A stretch of DNA of 64,000 nt from Steinernema hermaphroditum (Eukaryota; Nematoda; Chromadorea; Rhabditida; Steinernematidae), in assembly GCA_030435675.1 (NCBI GenBank), contig CM059625.1, positions 10,478,001 to 10,542,000 on the forward strand. The letters run 5' to 3'. Shown here piece after piece: positions 13,501 through 29,945 of this stretch. Position 1 is the stretch's first letter, and each line of letters begins with the position of its first letter. A model generated the notes under the pieces. It did no database searches, was not told the origin of the DNA, and saw only the letters and a program-made list of their open reading frames with translations. The position numbers and the translations under genes were made by a program.

Positions 13501-13650
13501 TGGACTGACTGCAGAGTTGGCTGCGGCCAAAAGGTAAGGGTTTGCGGTGATAGCGCTTCCGGGAGAACCTCCTCGCATGATGGCAGCCACGTTATTGGCC
13601 AAGTTGGCGAATACTAGTGTTGCGGCATCGCTGCTTACCGGCTGCGACAT
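10512..13650 (-). CDS. Nuclear hormone receptor (HNF4-like/nematode supplementary type)
   Basis: Seven exons: 13650-13355, 12023-11959, 11912-11772, 11725-11202, 11157-10970, 10924-10663 and 10616-10512. They give 526 residues in one frame. The two C4 zinc fingers use C99/C102/C116/C119 and C135/C141/C151/C154. The P-box is CFGCKGFFRRT and the first finger contains GRHYGVIAC. The DNA-binding domain is followed by AIRPDRDKTGRQKNPRR, a tail common in nematode HNF4-derived receptors. A Ser/Asp-rich hinge (about 190-250) leads to the ligand-binding domain, which contains EEDQILLPNG and ends in a helical C-terminus (DPVIDEILFAEDSL). It should be a ligand-regulated or constitutive nuclear transcription factor. 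An Ala/Ser/Pro-rich N-terminal A/B domain of about 98 residues is encoded by exon 1. Intron 1 is 1.3 kb while the others are 42-47 bp. Which C. elegans NHR is orthologous cannot be decided by eye. Confidence 0.93.
12024..13354 (-). other. Long first intron of the nuclear receptor gene
   Basis: This 1.3-kb intron stands out because all other introns of the gene are 42-47 bp. It is CpG- and TCG-rich like the neighbouring deserts and has only meaningless short open frames. Long first introns often hold enhancers or an alternative promoter, so a regulatory role is plausible but not shown. Confidence 0.5.
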
Positions 13651-16600
13651 TGTCTCCTACAAACACTGATGATCAAAGACCGATTCCCTTCGCTCTTCTC
13701 CCTCCAGAAATCCCGCCCTCGGCGACTACGCGTCGCGCCACAACGCCGTCGCCATTCATCGTGCCGCTCGGACGCGCGTCGCGGTTCTTGCAAAATGATC
13801 TCTGTGATCTAAAACGAAGATCGCCTTGCAGCTGACTGGCTGGCCGCCAACAATGACGTGCGACCGCCCACGATCGCGTCTGCGTCTCTCCCCGGCCGCT
13901 GCACTCTCGTCGCACCTTCCCTCGCCGCATCGGCGATGCAGCTGCGCGAGCACAACCATCGCAAACTGGCTGTAATGTAGTTTGCAAACTCAAAGGTTCC
14001 TGCAGCAATTATTCACAAATTACGGCGCGCCCTCCGGCGCAATAACTATACTGAACGTTGAACGCTATTCGCAAACCGTGCTTGACCTCCCTCCGCCCTC
14101 AGTGCCTTCGCAGCCACCGACTGTTCTTTGGAAAAAAGTTCACGCGAACAAAACACAACACGCAGAAGGAACTGCTTTAGTACAATTGCACAAAATAAGG
14201 TTCAACTCTTCAGATCGACGACATCAAACAAAGAAGAAGGCAAAGAAGTGGATCTTTTAATCTTTCCAACGTGAACAATTAGTTGAATGTAAGCCTGGAA
14301 ATATTGCCAGAATAGAAAAAGCCAAACAGCCATTTGCGCTAATTGTTTTGTATCGGGTATACTACTAACTTTAGCGCTGTTTTGAATCGCCAGAGGGCGT
14401 CTACAATAACAACCGCGAGTTCTCGCCACACAGAATGTGGATGGTCTTTGACCTTATTGTCAACTTAAATTTCGAAACATCCCCTACATGATTCAAAGTC
14501 AACTAGGATAATCCTTTCTGCTGTGTATATCGCAACATAACGAAGCAATGATGACAATGATGCAGTGACACCTCAGTGCAAAACGAAACGGTTAGTGCCA
14601 TTGGACAGCTGCCAGTTTTAAAGAGGGCGTGCAAAACTAGAATGCAGCAAGCAATGAAGAGGACGCAGGAGGAAGGGCCTTTCTCCCTCCCGCCCCAACA
14701 TTTATGAATGAGCTAGAGATTACGGACGCCTCGGGCGTACGATAGGGCGAAAGAACACCTTATGACTGACTGATGAACTGACTGATTATAACAGAGCAGA
14801 AATCACACGCGCCCTGTGTCGCGCCGACTGTCTTCCCCGCAACTCACCTTGTACCCCGACGACGCCCCCTCGTCGCCCCAATGTGCATGACTCTCCTAAC
14901 AGTAAGACACAAAACACTTTGAAGGACACACCGCGTTTGACAGCCAGCTTATCGCAAACGGTCGGAGGGGTGACTGCGCAGTGGTTTGCGCGGAAGAGAA
15001 AGCCGAAAAGATTCGGGGTGGGCGAAACAGTTCCGATGAGGTCTCCAGACCTCTGACGACTTAGAAATTTGTAGCCTCTATGGTCACGAATAAGGATGCT
15101 CTGAACCGCTTTCGGTGATGGCGCGAAAGGTCATTTGGTCTTATGCTGTTCGTGTCTTACTGTCGCCGCGTCCTTTCGCGCTGGAACACTTCCGAAGGAC
15201 GCAGTGCGTGCGCTGCACTAAAAATAACTGCGAGCGACGAACGATCTGGTTTCGTGCTCCTTCTGCGGTACACTCCGACCGACTGGACTACGGTCCGGCC
15301 GCGTGAGAACAGCACATGGAATCCAGAGCGATCATCGATGCGTTGGGGAACAGACCTGAACGACTATAATCCAAACGATGTCCACTTTATTCAAGCGAAC
15401 TCAGGTACCGAGAGGACTTGAGTACCGGACTTTTTCGGAAGTCGCACTTAGGTCATTCAAAAAAGGATGGCACAAAAAATGATCACCCTCTAAATTGTCA
15501 TTGACTTAATTTCAAAAAAATTCTTGCTTGTCTAAAGGGTAATAATAAAAATCACACAAAGAAATTAAACTGATAAGTTGTACACTACAGGAGATGTGAC
15601 TAAACCTTCATAAGTGAGCAACGATTGCATGGAAATCTGTAGAATTATAGGCGCAAAAACGAACAGTAAACGACTGCAGGATGTCGGCAGTTATGCATCG
15701 TACTAACATCGGAACACTGGTTCCCTTGAAATGTTTTTTCGCAAGGTTTGCAAATGCCTGTTAAAGCACGAAACGCTTCCATCTAACCGCTTCCCATTAT
15801 GCGCTCCGGCAACCCACCCACACGACGTTGCACATCGCAACCGTGGTGTACGGTAGCGCTAGTAGCAAAAGTGTTTGTGCCCGATTTTTATTGTGAGACA
15901 AAGAACAAAATTTTTTAAAGATGCAAAAGAATTAGTGCACATCATTGCTCTGGCATCGCTGTGGCAAATTGGCAAATTCATGCAAGCGATTAATATTTTG
16001 CACGAAACTTTCGGGCCATAAGGGATACCATTTTTTGGAACAATATCGGCTTAATTTTTCACGAGATCTTCGTTCGTTCTCGTAAAATTTGCAAAAAGTG
16101 CCACGGCGCCGATGGCAGATTGTTGTCTCGTCAAACGTTCTCTATCGCAAAATACTTTTTCTCTTCAGGAAATGTGCAAAAGTGCACGAGCGGGAGTGCA
16201 TAGCACCCTCGATTGACGAGCACTAGTATTATGCAGCAAGAAGACGAGAAAACTCTGCTTTCAGCCCTCTGCTCGCGAGCGTGGCAAAAAAAAAGAGACG
16301 AGGAAAATGAACTACTATTGACGTCGTGCATTCTGCAAACCGAGGAGAGACCACTGTGTCCATCCCACATTTAGGATCTACGTCACTAAGCTAACTGTGA
16401 CTTGGAAGTAATTAATTATGGTAAATTAACGTAGCAATTGTCCTTATAGTTACGCATATCGTCGATGGTTATGAGAAATGACTGTTGTTTTCCCAAAGTC
16501 TGGAACTGAATTCGAGACAAGAAGCGTGGAAATATGTTTTCATATGTTTTGCAGGAAATAGTTAAATGGCAAAAAGAGATGAGCGATTGAAAGTTCTGCC

Positions 16601-19600
16601 TGCAGAGTACGTTTTAAGCACACTACATTTGCACAAATTCTCTAGGGAGGAAGTCCTGCGCCGTCAGAATGTCCAACCTGCAGTAGAAGAACCCACCAAG
16701 TCCAATAAGAACTGTGTCCGAGAATTAGCATTTACGGAAATAACGCTTTGCAGCTATATGATTGCGGGCTAGTTGCTCACAAATTACGATGCGCTTTAAG
16801 TGAATTCAGCAAGAGGGCAGATGGGAAAAGGGCACGTCGGGGGTAAAGACAGCAAGGAAGAAGCATTTCCGCCCGCGCGTTGTGCCGTTGTTGGTGTTTG
16901 ATGCTTTTGCTCGCCAGCGACGTGTGTGGTGCAGTGCCCCCAAAAACGACATTTGATCTCTTGATGGTTTATCTTCCTCAAAACTCCATATTCATTGACA
17001 GTCGGCGCGCCTGTATCGGCGAAACAAACAGTTCTCCGTCGTTCCGTGTGCTTTGCTCTTAAGATGATACAGGTGCAAAGTCCCTTCGGTTCAGTTTACG
17101 GTAGCTTTATGAGCAAGCATGGATAAGACGAGTGATGAACGGCGACCCTATGTAAAGTCGAGAACGAGTGTGAAGAAGGGCACGAGATCACATCGAGTTC
17201 AAAGTACGCGCCTGGATGTGTCCCTTATTTGCTGAAGCGCCAAGCGGCACTCTCGCCGAGAAAGCTCACGCCACCCTCATTGTCATGGGCACTAAGGCTT
17301 CCTCGAAAGTAAGAAACGTGCAAAACGCGGCGTAAATCCGCATAGGCTTTCTGCTCATCGACCAAAATCTGATCTTTCTGCGTATGTGTGCTCCCTCGGC
17401 GCCCCACTTCGAAAGCCGACGCGGGCGAGCAGAGAAGGAAGAGGAAAACGAGCTGCTCCGAAAACGCATCCATTTTCTTTTTGCATCGTTTTGCGCTTAT
17501 GTGCAGCTGCAATTGCATGGATACCTTGCTTCACCCTTTCCAATGGCGCTCTTTAAGAATTGCTAGAGAGCTGTGACTGAGGCATAAGTTAATAACGTGG
17601 TCAAAGATTAATGGCGCTGTCTGCAGCACATATTGCAGTATGAGACAGAACACGAAAAGGTCTAGAGTACCGGAATTTAATTCATATTATTTTAATGACC
17701 CTACTGTAGTGTCGGAGCCCTGCGATTGTGAGCTGGGGCCACACGTACACATATGAAAGAAAATGTTGCTGATCGGGTTTTGCCCTGTCACCGTCATCAT
17801 TTGCATAGTTGAGTGGTTTCGTCGAACTGTGAAGTCACAAGGGTGAAGAACATAGAGTTCGGAGAAGAACGAGTAGGTGGAGTTTACTGACTCGAATCTG
17901 AACTCTCTCGCCGGAGATTACAAAAGCTGTGCTGCTTGTTCACGTCAATGCTATCGGTGGGCGCTTTCGAAAGAACAAAGTACGAGAACGTACGGATGCA
18001 GCCCGCAAACGCGCACTTCAGCATGAGGCGGGTGTGTCGTCGGATCGGCTCTTGAGGGAAGGAACGGAGATCAAGCGCGTGACCTGCGGTGTGCTTGTGA
18101 CGAAAACGATGATTTCAGTGTCATCAAAGAGCAAAAATTCAGCACCAGCGGTGTCACTCTTTTCATGTGAGACCAAAAACGACGTTGCGACCGAACCGGA
18201 AAAGGTCTCTGAGTCATCAGTCAACTTGTTCCTCGCGTTTTTTGAACGCTCGTCTTTGTGCTCCCAAATTGTGGAAAACTGTGTTTGTGACTGCCCGGAG
18301 ATTGACGGCAGGCGCTCTTCCTTGAATTGCCTTTTTTGCTCATCTCAGCAGCAAAAGAGCGTCCTTAGCGCACAACGATCACTTAATATGGGCCACCCGA
18401 GTAGCTTGCAGCGGGCGCCTGCTGAATTGCACCCCGAAAACGATTGGTTTTTAGTCTCGCCAAGTGCATTAGCTATTCAAACGCATGCGCTCGCGTTGTT
18501 CGGACTTCTAGAGTGGCACAAGCGAGTGACCTTTGTGCCTCGCCCGTCAACAATAAATGGATGGGTTCAAGGAAGTAGAATGTGCGGGCGCCTGTGGGCG
18601 CTCTCTCTCGCGCACGAACGGAGCAACCGATTCAGCATCCAGTGGCCGCCGCTGTCGAGGGCAAGATGATGATTTTCGCTTGAGGTCCGAAGTGCGCATT
18701 AGACGCACTGCTGTGCAGCTGCAAAGCGGGCGCTTTTTTCGATGGCCAGGGAGATTCTCAATTGGAACTACCTTGCAGATTTAACGATTAACAAATTAAA
18801 CAGTGCTCCTGTGATAGGCACTCGTTGATGTAATGCCTTTAAGCAAAACATCACATGTTAAGGCGACGCATTCTGTGCAACTGATCTCAGGATGCTCGCT
18901 TCTTAACATCACAGGGCATTGTTTCCTTGCAGGGAAATGGCTTTCGCCTGGCAACTAATAGCCGCAAATGTGCCTTGCAGCACTCGGTTGTCCTGCAATT
19001 ATCGTTTGTTTCAATTTTTCAGATGAGTGCAAGGCGGCAACTGCTGACCTCACTCTGAAGCTAAGTTAATTACGAGCAAGAGGAAGAGATCCACTCCGGA
19101 TGCGCACGTCATCCTCGGATCAAAAGAGCAAGAAACGTCATTTCCGATGGAGGAGTTAGTGGTGGTCCCAGCACTCTGAGGGCGCAGATATACTCACTAA
19201 TGCTTTGAGGGTCAATCAAACCACATTTTGCAGGCAGACAGAAGTGAAACGCACTTATGACTTGGTCGCCCACTTTTTAGCTTATTGCATCAACTTTTTC
19301 TCACTTTGCAGGATGAAATTAAAACCCTGCAGCATTTCGTTTTCGCAAACGTAATAAAGTTTGTAGAAACTAATCACGGAAGTGAAACGATGCACAACCG
19401 GAATAAGGCATGAAAGCTGTCCGGTGGGGCCATTTGTTTTAAGGTGACGAGTTTCAAAAATATTCAGCAACGCTGTAAGCAATTGCTTACTAGGAAAACA
19501 AGAATTTCAGTGCCTTCTTACTCGGATTTACATAAATCAACGCACATCCACCGCCATGGACTGTTTTGGGAGTTCTTCTCTTAAATCATAGAAGTTCGCA

Positions 19601-22600
19601 CTTTAAAAATACTTTAAATTTCAATTCGGCATACGTTAATGGATATTGGCGAACATTTTTACAGATCATGAAAGTGCCAAGCTCCCAAAACAGACGGAAC
19701 GACGTCTCATGAAACCGCTATTTTCTGTCAAGCCACTTAACTCACACGGCAATTATGCCCAGCATATGTGCAAAGCAATGGCCGCAATTTAACAGGGAAA
19801 ACATATCCATCGAAATTACAAGGCTTTCATAACATTATCGTCTATGGCCTAAGCACATATTGACCTTTGATCAGAAATAAGGCCAATTAAAGACCGGAAA
19901 GCCACGGTATATGCTTCAAAACAAAAATCGACTACGAGTAGCGAGGGGTCAAAAACAGGATATGATTTGCTTTAGCAGAAAAAAAACTTGCCAGCAAGGG
20001 CGCTTACAACTTATGAGCGCTCTCCTCAGACAAACGGATCACACTGCCAAATAAAAAATATTAAAGGCCCTTTCATAACACAACAACAACCGGCGTGTAA
20101 TTTGAATCACAATCCAGGCGGGACGATCGCAAAGAATTTCATGCTTATTCGTTAGTCAGCCCGGTGCTCCGGTTCTACGAGAAATCGTGACTCACTTCTA
20201 CGATTTTACATGAACGATGCCGCAAACCGTTTCCTCTAACATTTAAGATCGTTGAATAACCGCTGACTGGTACGTAGAGGACAAATACGTACAATACATT
20301 TTTCATATTGCACTATACAGATACGTTTCTAAAGGACAAGGTGTGAAATGTTCTCAGCCGCTTTTTTCGTAGAAATATGCGCGCTGAACGTATACATCTT
20401 GCAGCTTCATAACTCACAACATCTGCTAATCGTTGGCGTTCCGCTTCGGATGAATGTCGTTATACTTTTTTGCCGTTTTTGTAATCTCTGAACAACTCTG
20501 TTGATCGCTTATTGACTGGTTTCCTGCACGGACCAGCAACTTGTTCTCGCTCTTTTCAAAAGCTTAAGTTTTGTGAGCAACGTCACTAGAAATGATGTGC
20601 ATGATGGATACAAGAAAACATTTGACTAAATGTTCTGGAGCAACAACCAAAAGCAGGAGAGAAGGGGTAGCAAGAATGAACTCCAAAATAAAATCACGAA
20701 AGTAGCTATTACATCCAAATCTCGCCAATTTGACCTCCAATTTGACTAGCTTCGACGTAGACAAATGAATACCCGGAGCAGCAACGTTCAGAAAAGTGGT
20801 CAAAAACCAGGGATTTTATTGTGCAAAATTCAAGGACGGCCTGCTCGATGAATAATAACTAATATTCCTAAATTCCTTCCAGATCAAGCGAAAAATTTAT
20901 AGACATGATACACAGCATGCAAGAAATATGATTCAAAGGGAATGTTGCTTTCTTTATATTCTCAAAGAACACTCTTCAAACAAAACATCTTATAACGGTG
21001 ACTGATCTCACCTGTTTTAAAACTTCGACAAAATCGTATGCACATCACACAATCTGTAACAAGACACACAAAGGCCGACAAGACAGTTCTGGAAATCGAA
21101 CAACACACTTTTTTCAAATTTTCAAAAAGTTCTTCATTCTTGCAACTTCAGCCCACTTTGTGGGCAAGGGACGGATCCCTTATTCATAAAATACCTGGAG
21201 TTTAAAATCGAAAAATAGCCCGGTTTTCTCGATTTTCTTCTGACTGGCTTCCTCTAATGTCATTTGTGGACAAATATAGATGACAGTAAGATAGAACAGA
21301 TATATCCCGTCCCCCGTAGTCCTCCCAATCAATTGAAAACGTTGGAGTTAACAGAACATGGTGATTAGATTCGGCATCTTTTTTCGAGGGAGCACTGCGT
21401 AGGTGCATTCCGCAGGTAAGACCCAACGAAGACCGCGATTGAAGGCGATCGCCGTCTATCACACAATTAATATTTCGTGATGTCGAGCAACGGTTTCGAA
21501 CCGCCAATTGAAGCACTTTATCTTGATTAAAAGCCCCTTTATTCTTTCGAATTGTCACGGAACACACATTTTCGGGCGGACCGTACATTTACAAAAAAAA
21601 CGTTCAATTATTGTACCTCTGGAATATACGATTTTCCACATTTTTCGCTACAAATTTCGCTTCACATTTTGTTGCCACTACAGAAACCTTTTCAAGCTAT
21701 TATTGTTCTAAAGCACGGTAATACTAACATAGGAAACAGTTCAGTAGGGTGTAAATAGCTGCAGAACACAAATAAGTAATGGAAATGAGACAAAAACGCG
21801 GGAAAAAAAAAATGTTCTAGACCTTTTTTATCACCCTGCACTAAGCAAAGTTATATGTTCATTGTTCTGAATAGAAAATTAACTAAAAAATGATACGTAT
21901 CGAGATGACAAATTTCTGCACATGTTCACTTCAAGCCGAAGAATATTTTTGCAGAAGACCGCAAAAATACATACGATCAAATTGTCCAATAATGCTAGTA
22001 TTTCGACGTACGTGTGTTTGTGTTTCGTTTAATTTCCCTAGTTCAGTTTATCCGAAAGTAGCATTTGTTTCAGCGGGCCGGTATTACTTCGAAACCATCG
22101 CTCTATCGCGCGAAATTTGAACAACATTGCCGACAAATTCCGCTGAGGTCACTTCTGCATACATTAACAGATCTTCGACGGATCAGCTTACAAGGGACGT
22201 GTCATGACCCCGCCGATTTCGCTGATATTTGGTGCACTGATGGATTTTGGGGTGAGTAGGAACTGTGCAACATATTAGCTGCCCATGTGCACTCTAGGCA
22301 TTCTAAAAAAGGCATATTATCCGTTCTCACCGATGACACATCTGTTTCTCACCGGCGATTCCTAACTGACCCTGTATATAGTTAAACTCATGGTTTGGTG
22401 CTCTTTCCAAAGTGTTCATGCATGCATTTTGGAGAAACTGTCTGGCAGATCATAATCCGGATACCTGATGAGAATCACAAACTACTATCAACGCTTTATT
22501 ACACTTTCATACACTACAATTTGTTTTGTCATTAACCGTATTTACGCCAGAAATCGAACATTGAATCGTTCTCTAGAAGATCGCTGTTTATTTACATAAA

Positions 22601-22607
22601 ATATCTT
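13651..22607. other. Gene desert, about 9 kb
   Basis: No gene with a recognisable domain or a convincing chain of exons was found on either strand. The stretch directly upstream of 13650 must hold the nuclear receptor promoter. Sequence from about 14.8 to 18.8 kb is CpG-rich like the desert at 4.6-9.5 kb. From about 19 to 22.6 kb it is AT-rich. One long unspliced open frame (17929-18669) is listed separately. Confidence 0.45.
17929..18669 (+). other. Unidentified 246-codon open frame
   Basis: The longest unexplained open frame in the deserts. The product would have Ser-rich and Cys-containing stretches but no signal peptide, membrane segment or family motif that I recognise. Its composition matches the surrounding CpG-rich DNA, and no splice-site pattern links it to other exons. 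It may be chance, since stops are rarer in CpG-rich DNA. Treat it as a weak candidate gene only. Confidence 0.15.
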
Positions 22608-25852
<3,245 letters not shown>

Positions 25853-28094
25853 GGTTTACCACTGAAACAATAAAGTGTCAGAATATAGAACACAGCATGC
25901 ACGTCAAGAAAACGTAAAGCCGAGATTATAAGAGAAATCGGTATAAGAATACCAGACATCAGCCATGTCCACCCCATCATTTAGGCGTCTTCCGGTTCCG
26001 GTTGAACAGCATGTCAACGTCAAACGCTCGGGAGGAAAGAAAACATATGTGAACGTTTTTGTTAAATTTCCTCTGGGGCATTCGATTTTTTAGCAACACT
26101 TCAGTAGCGCAGTGACTGCGGTCGTCGGCGAAAACAGGATTACAATGCCACATACGTCAATACGAAAACGAAGAGAAAAGCAGTGTTCCTCAAAAGAAAA
26201 TTGTTAAGTATTAAAATGCCTCGGACCCTTTTTGCGACGACAAATCGGTAAACGTGAGGACGTCGAACTTGTCAAAAATCATTTGAACGTTAGCACTTCT
26301 CCTAATAGGAATATGTCGCGACTTAACTATAAGCGACAAAGACAAATAAAACCGACCACTCACTCTACGCATTGGTGTCGCGCCACGCACCACCATTCAT
26401 TATTCCAGAGCGAATCAGAGGGCCGAAGACGCGGCTTAAACGGAGTCGGGAAAAGAAAACCCGAAAACACCAACGCGACAAAACAATTTTCCATGGCGCT
26501 TGTTGTCCGAAATCAGGTTTCGTCGACAAATGTCGCCGACGCTAACAGTGCGAACTAGGACTGAGAAATGCTCTCAGATTGTAACTGCATCGCCTTGATC
26601 TTATCAGAACACGATGCTAGGTGCTACTGAATAGCTCCACAACGATTCACGTCCTGAACGCACTCATTAAGCAGTCTCTGCTGATCTTCAGATAGCGTAG
26701 CTGTAGAGAATCGTTAATCACGATGTCACTTATCAAACGGGTAAAAACAGAACTGATTCTGTGAGATTTCGCCTAGGGGAAAAATACGAGAAACTCGTTC
26801 ATGTAATAAAAAGCGACTTTAAAATACACAACGCGCCTCACGACTTTGCAGGTCATTCGTAATACGAACCCTTCGACTCGCGGAGATGTGTTTAACGCGG
26901 AGCACTGTTTAAACTAAAAAACGCGGAAAAAATGCCGCGCTGTTGCTCTTCTTAGACAGTATGCTACGTATAAGCCCTTTTTCAACACCGAAAACACAAA
27001 ATAATGGCACCTCTCACTTACGTAACGTTTAAGGAGGGACACCTCAAGTGAATGAACGAAAAAAAATATCAAGGGCAATATCAAGGGCATGCGAATGGAC
27101 TAATAAACATCTACACCGTTGTTATGTTCAGCCCGACATGGCAAGCAAAACGTTTAAAACACGAAACCCTTAAGAGTTTCGACAGAAAGTGGTGAAAACA
27201 AAGGCAAAGGGCACATTTTCGAATGTTTCCCCTTAGAATGATTCGCAGAACAAAAGTAGTCTGGGTCGGAACACGTAACCCGCGGCGAGACAACATTCCC
27301 GTGCTGCTTTATGATAGCCACATTCAGCCGATCGCGGCCGTCAGCCACCGACAAGAATGGCGGTTGCGTGTCTTCGATACGGCGTTGTCTGGGCGCCGTC
27401 TCTATGTGCTGAGCGATGACGACCCTCCGCATTGCAGGCAGTTCCAAACGGGACCGCACCGTCGTTTCTTCCCGTCTTTTTGCCGCATACAATGTGAATT
27501 TCCAATATGGGCCCGTCGCTCACAAAAAGCTGTTACATCTCGTGTCCTTTCTTTGTGCATAAAGCACCGTTGTAGGAGAGGAGCAGAATGAGTACGAAAC
27601 TGTGACATCCTCTAGCGTACACTGATGTATGAAATATGTAGTTTGATCAAGTTGTAGCCGTGATGTATTGTGTGCCGACATGCAAGATGTTCAGTAGATT
27701 GTGAAGTTTGCTTCAATAAGCAGACACAGATCAGTAGTGGTTTCACCATCTTTGATGTAGTTGCAATTTCTATAGCGATTCCACATTGTTACAACTTAAC
27801 CAGTCTATGTCAGCCCGTTGTCTTTTGTCGGTTGCGCACCCGCCTTGTAAATATCAACTAACTTTGTGTTCTTAAGTTTGTCAATCTGATTGCATGGAAT
27901 ATTCTAAGTTTGGTAGGATGAACGTGTGACTTTCCCTCCTCAGGTACACAACTTTTGCCTTTATTTTCATAGAACTTCCACTTCACTCATATTTAGCAAA
28001 TATTTAATGCAGCGCGCATTGTGGCGCATATGCGCTTTTCTATTATTTATATTTGAACACACTGGTTTCATTTCAGCATCGTTTTGAAACAACC
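25853..28094. other. Intergenic DNA between divergent SEC14L and ACOT8 genes
   Basis: The two flanking genes are transcribed away from each other, so both promoters must lie here. About 26.0-27.6 kb is CpG-rich with words such as GTCGCCGAC; about 27.6-28.1 kb is AT-rich. Open frames up to 122 codons show no domain. TTTCAG directly before the ACOT8 start (about 28078) could be a trans-splice or intron acceptor. Confidence 0.45.
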
Positions 28095-29285
28095 ATGCAC
28101 GCCGCAAATAATCTTCGAAGGATTTGTTCAATGATCTCCCCTTCTGTTCCTCATTTTCGTAGAATAACGGGAACGCCAACAACAACTGATCTTAGAAATA
28201 TGTATCTGGAGTTAGAACAGATTGACCCAAATCTTTACAGGTAAAACTGTGATCCATTTGTTAGAACATTGATAATTTTAGGGGAAAACACTTAATGCGT
28301 GGTCGGAAATCACGAGATGCCGTTTACGGTGGGCAAGTAATAGGACAGTCCCTCAATGCGGCGGCCCTCACTGTTGATGAAGAGTATCTGCCACATTCCT
28401 TCCATTCATACTTCATTAAAACAGGTAGCGACTAGTGATTACCACTGTGATATAGAAGCTTCGCAGGAAGCGTTGATCATCCCATTCTCTATTCCATCGA
28501 CCGGGTTAGAGATGGGCGCAGCTTCGCCACTCGGTCCGTAAAAGCTTCACAGAATGGAGTGCCTATTTTTATAGCACAAGTGTCGTTCCAGAAGAAAGAA
28601 GCTGACACTATCACACATCAGTGTAAGTTCCCAAATGTTCCTGAGCCAGAGTCGTTGATGGATGCACTGACACTTATGAAACAAGCACTAGAAGATCCGA
28701 AGAAACAAGACTCTCTGAGCAGACGAATTATTGAGTATAAGTACAACGACATACCAGAAACGTTTTATCAAATCTTCGAGGTCAGTAAAGTCCTTCTTAG
28801 TCCGCTAAGATACTACTATGTATAGACAAGACCGGTTGACCCCAAAGGATACCTTTACGAAAGCGTCGGATCTATTGATCCTCCGAAGGCGTACTGGTGG
28901 GTGAAAGCCCTTGGTCCTGTGGGAAACCAGTACTCTCTACACCGCTCGCTTGCAGCTTATATGTCGGATAGTTGTATGATAGAGACAGCCTTGATGCCAC
29001 ACATAGCTGCTGGATTCGTTCCTTCAATGGTGTTTTCACTCGATCATTGCATATACTTCCACCATGCCGATTTTCGAGTAGATGAGTGGATGCTGTATGA
29101 AATTTGTAGTCGTAAAGCTGGTAACTCAAACTTATTATACAATTGCATTTCACCATTCGTTTTTAGTCGGTGGGCGAACGTATTCAGACGCCCGTATCTG
29201 GACACGAGATAGAGAACTAGTATTGTCGGCAACACAAGAGGGAATCGCACGAACAAGAGAAGGTGGCAGTCGGAAAGTTTATTGA
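28095..29285 (+). CDS. ACOT8: Acyl-CoA thioesterase 8 (TesB-type, double hotdog)
   Basis: Five exons (28095-28240, 28282-28424, 28467-28780, 28826-29120, 29167-29285) with 41-46-bp introns give 338 residues; human ACOT8 has 319. The first hotdog domain has the family block [12 protein letters not shown] and [27 protein letters not shown] follows. The second hotdog has [20 protein letters not shown] and [11 protein letters not shown]. TesB enzymes hydrolyse acyl-CoAs to free acid and CoA, in animals mainly in peroxisomes, where ACOT8 ends bile-acid, medium- and long-chain oxidation. The C-terminus is GSRKVY, not an SKL-like peroxisomal signal. The N-terminus is basic and contains Arg pairs and Ser ([19 protein letters not shown]), which could be a mitochondrial presequence. 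The organelle is therefore uncertain. An acceptor-like TTTCAG lies 17 bp before the ATG. Confidence 0.93.
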
Positions 29286-29945
29286 AAGAATGTTGTTGTG
29301 GCCATATTATTGATAAAGCGAATAGAAGATGTGACACAAAAATAATCCAGTTAATCCGCTTTCTACGAAAATTTTTTATTTCTTCGCGTTGCCTGTGGCC
29401 AAGCTGTAACAAAGATCTTAAAGAACTCCATTATCCAGCTTCGCGATACTCTCCCGTTACGGTACTTTGATAGGTTAGGGCAGAAATTAAGACTAACGAC
29501 GGATCATTTCAATGTCTGTTTAGTGACCTGATCGCACATATCCTATTTAGTCTACCCGCTGTGAACTTTTTCAGCTACTACCCAAATTATCCTTTAATAG
29601 GAAAGTAGAAATACCTTCTGACATCTCGTTGAGTTTTCTCTTTTTCATCACATAAGCGATCAATTCCACTCATTGCTAAACATATAATACACTCCTTGAT
29701 GGAACTGTCCGAACATTGCAAATCTCAGGTGACAAGGTGACCTGAGGTGGTGCGTGCAAATATAATTATCGGCTAAAAGTATGAGCCGAAATTAAGCGGA
29801 TGTAATGAATAAACATCCTTTTAGTCTTTTAATCCATTAGTTCCCCCAAATCCGGAAACTTTGAGCTTTTCTTTTATATAATATGCCAACATACTATAAT
29901 TTTTATCATAACAACCCGTAACCTCGTCAGAAATCAATACACGAT
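29286..29945. other. 3' flank shared by convergent ACOT8 and SLC49A3 genes
   Basis: A gap of 660 bp between two stop codons that face each other. It is AT-rich and contains several AATAAA-like words, as expected for two 3' untranslated regions. No further gene is seen. Confidence 0.5.

Noticed and set aside
21202..21588. 128-codon minus-strand open frame
   Set aside because: No signal peptide, domain or splice pattern, and it lies in AT-rich desert.
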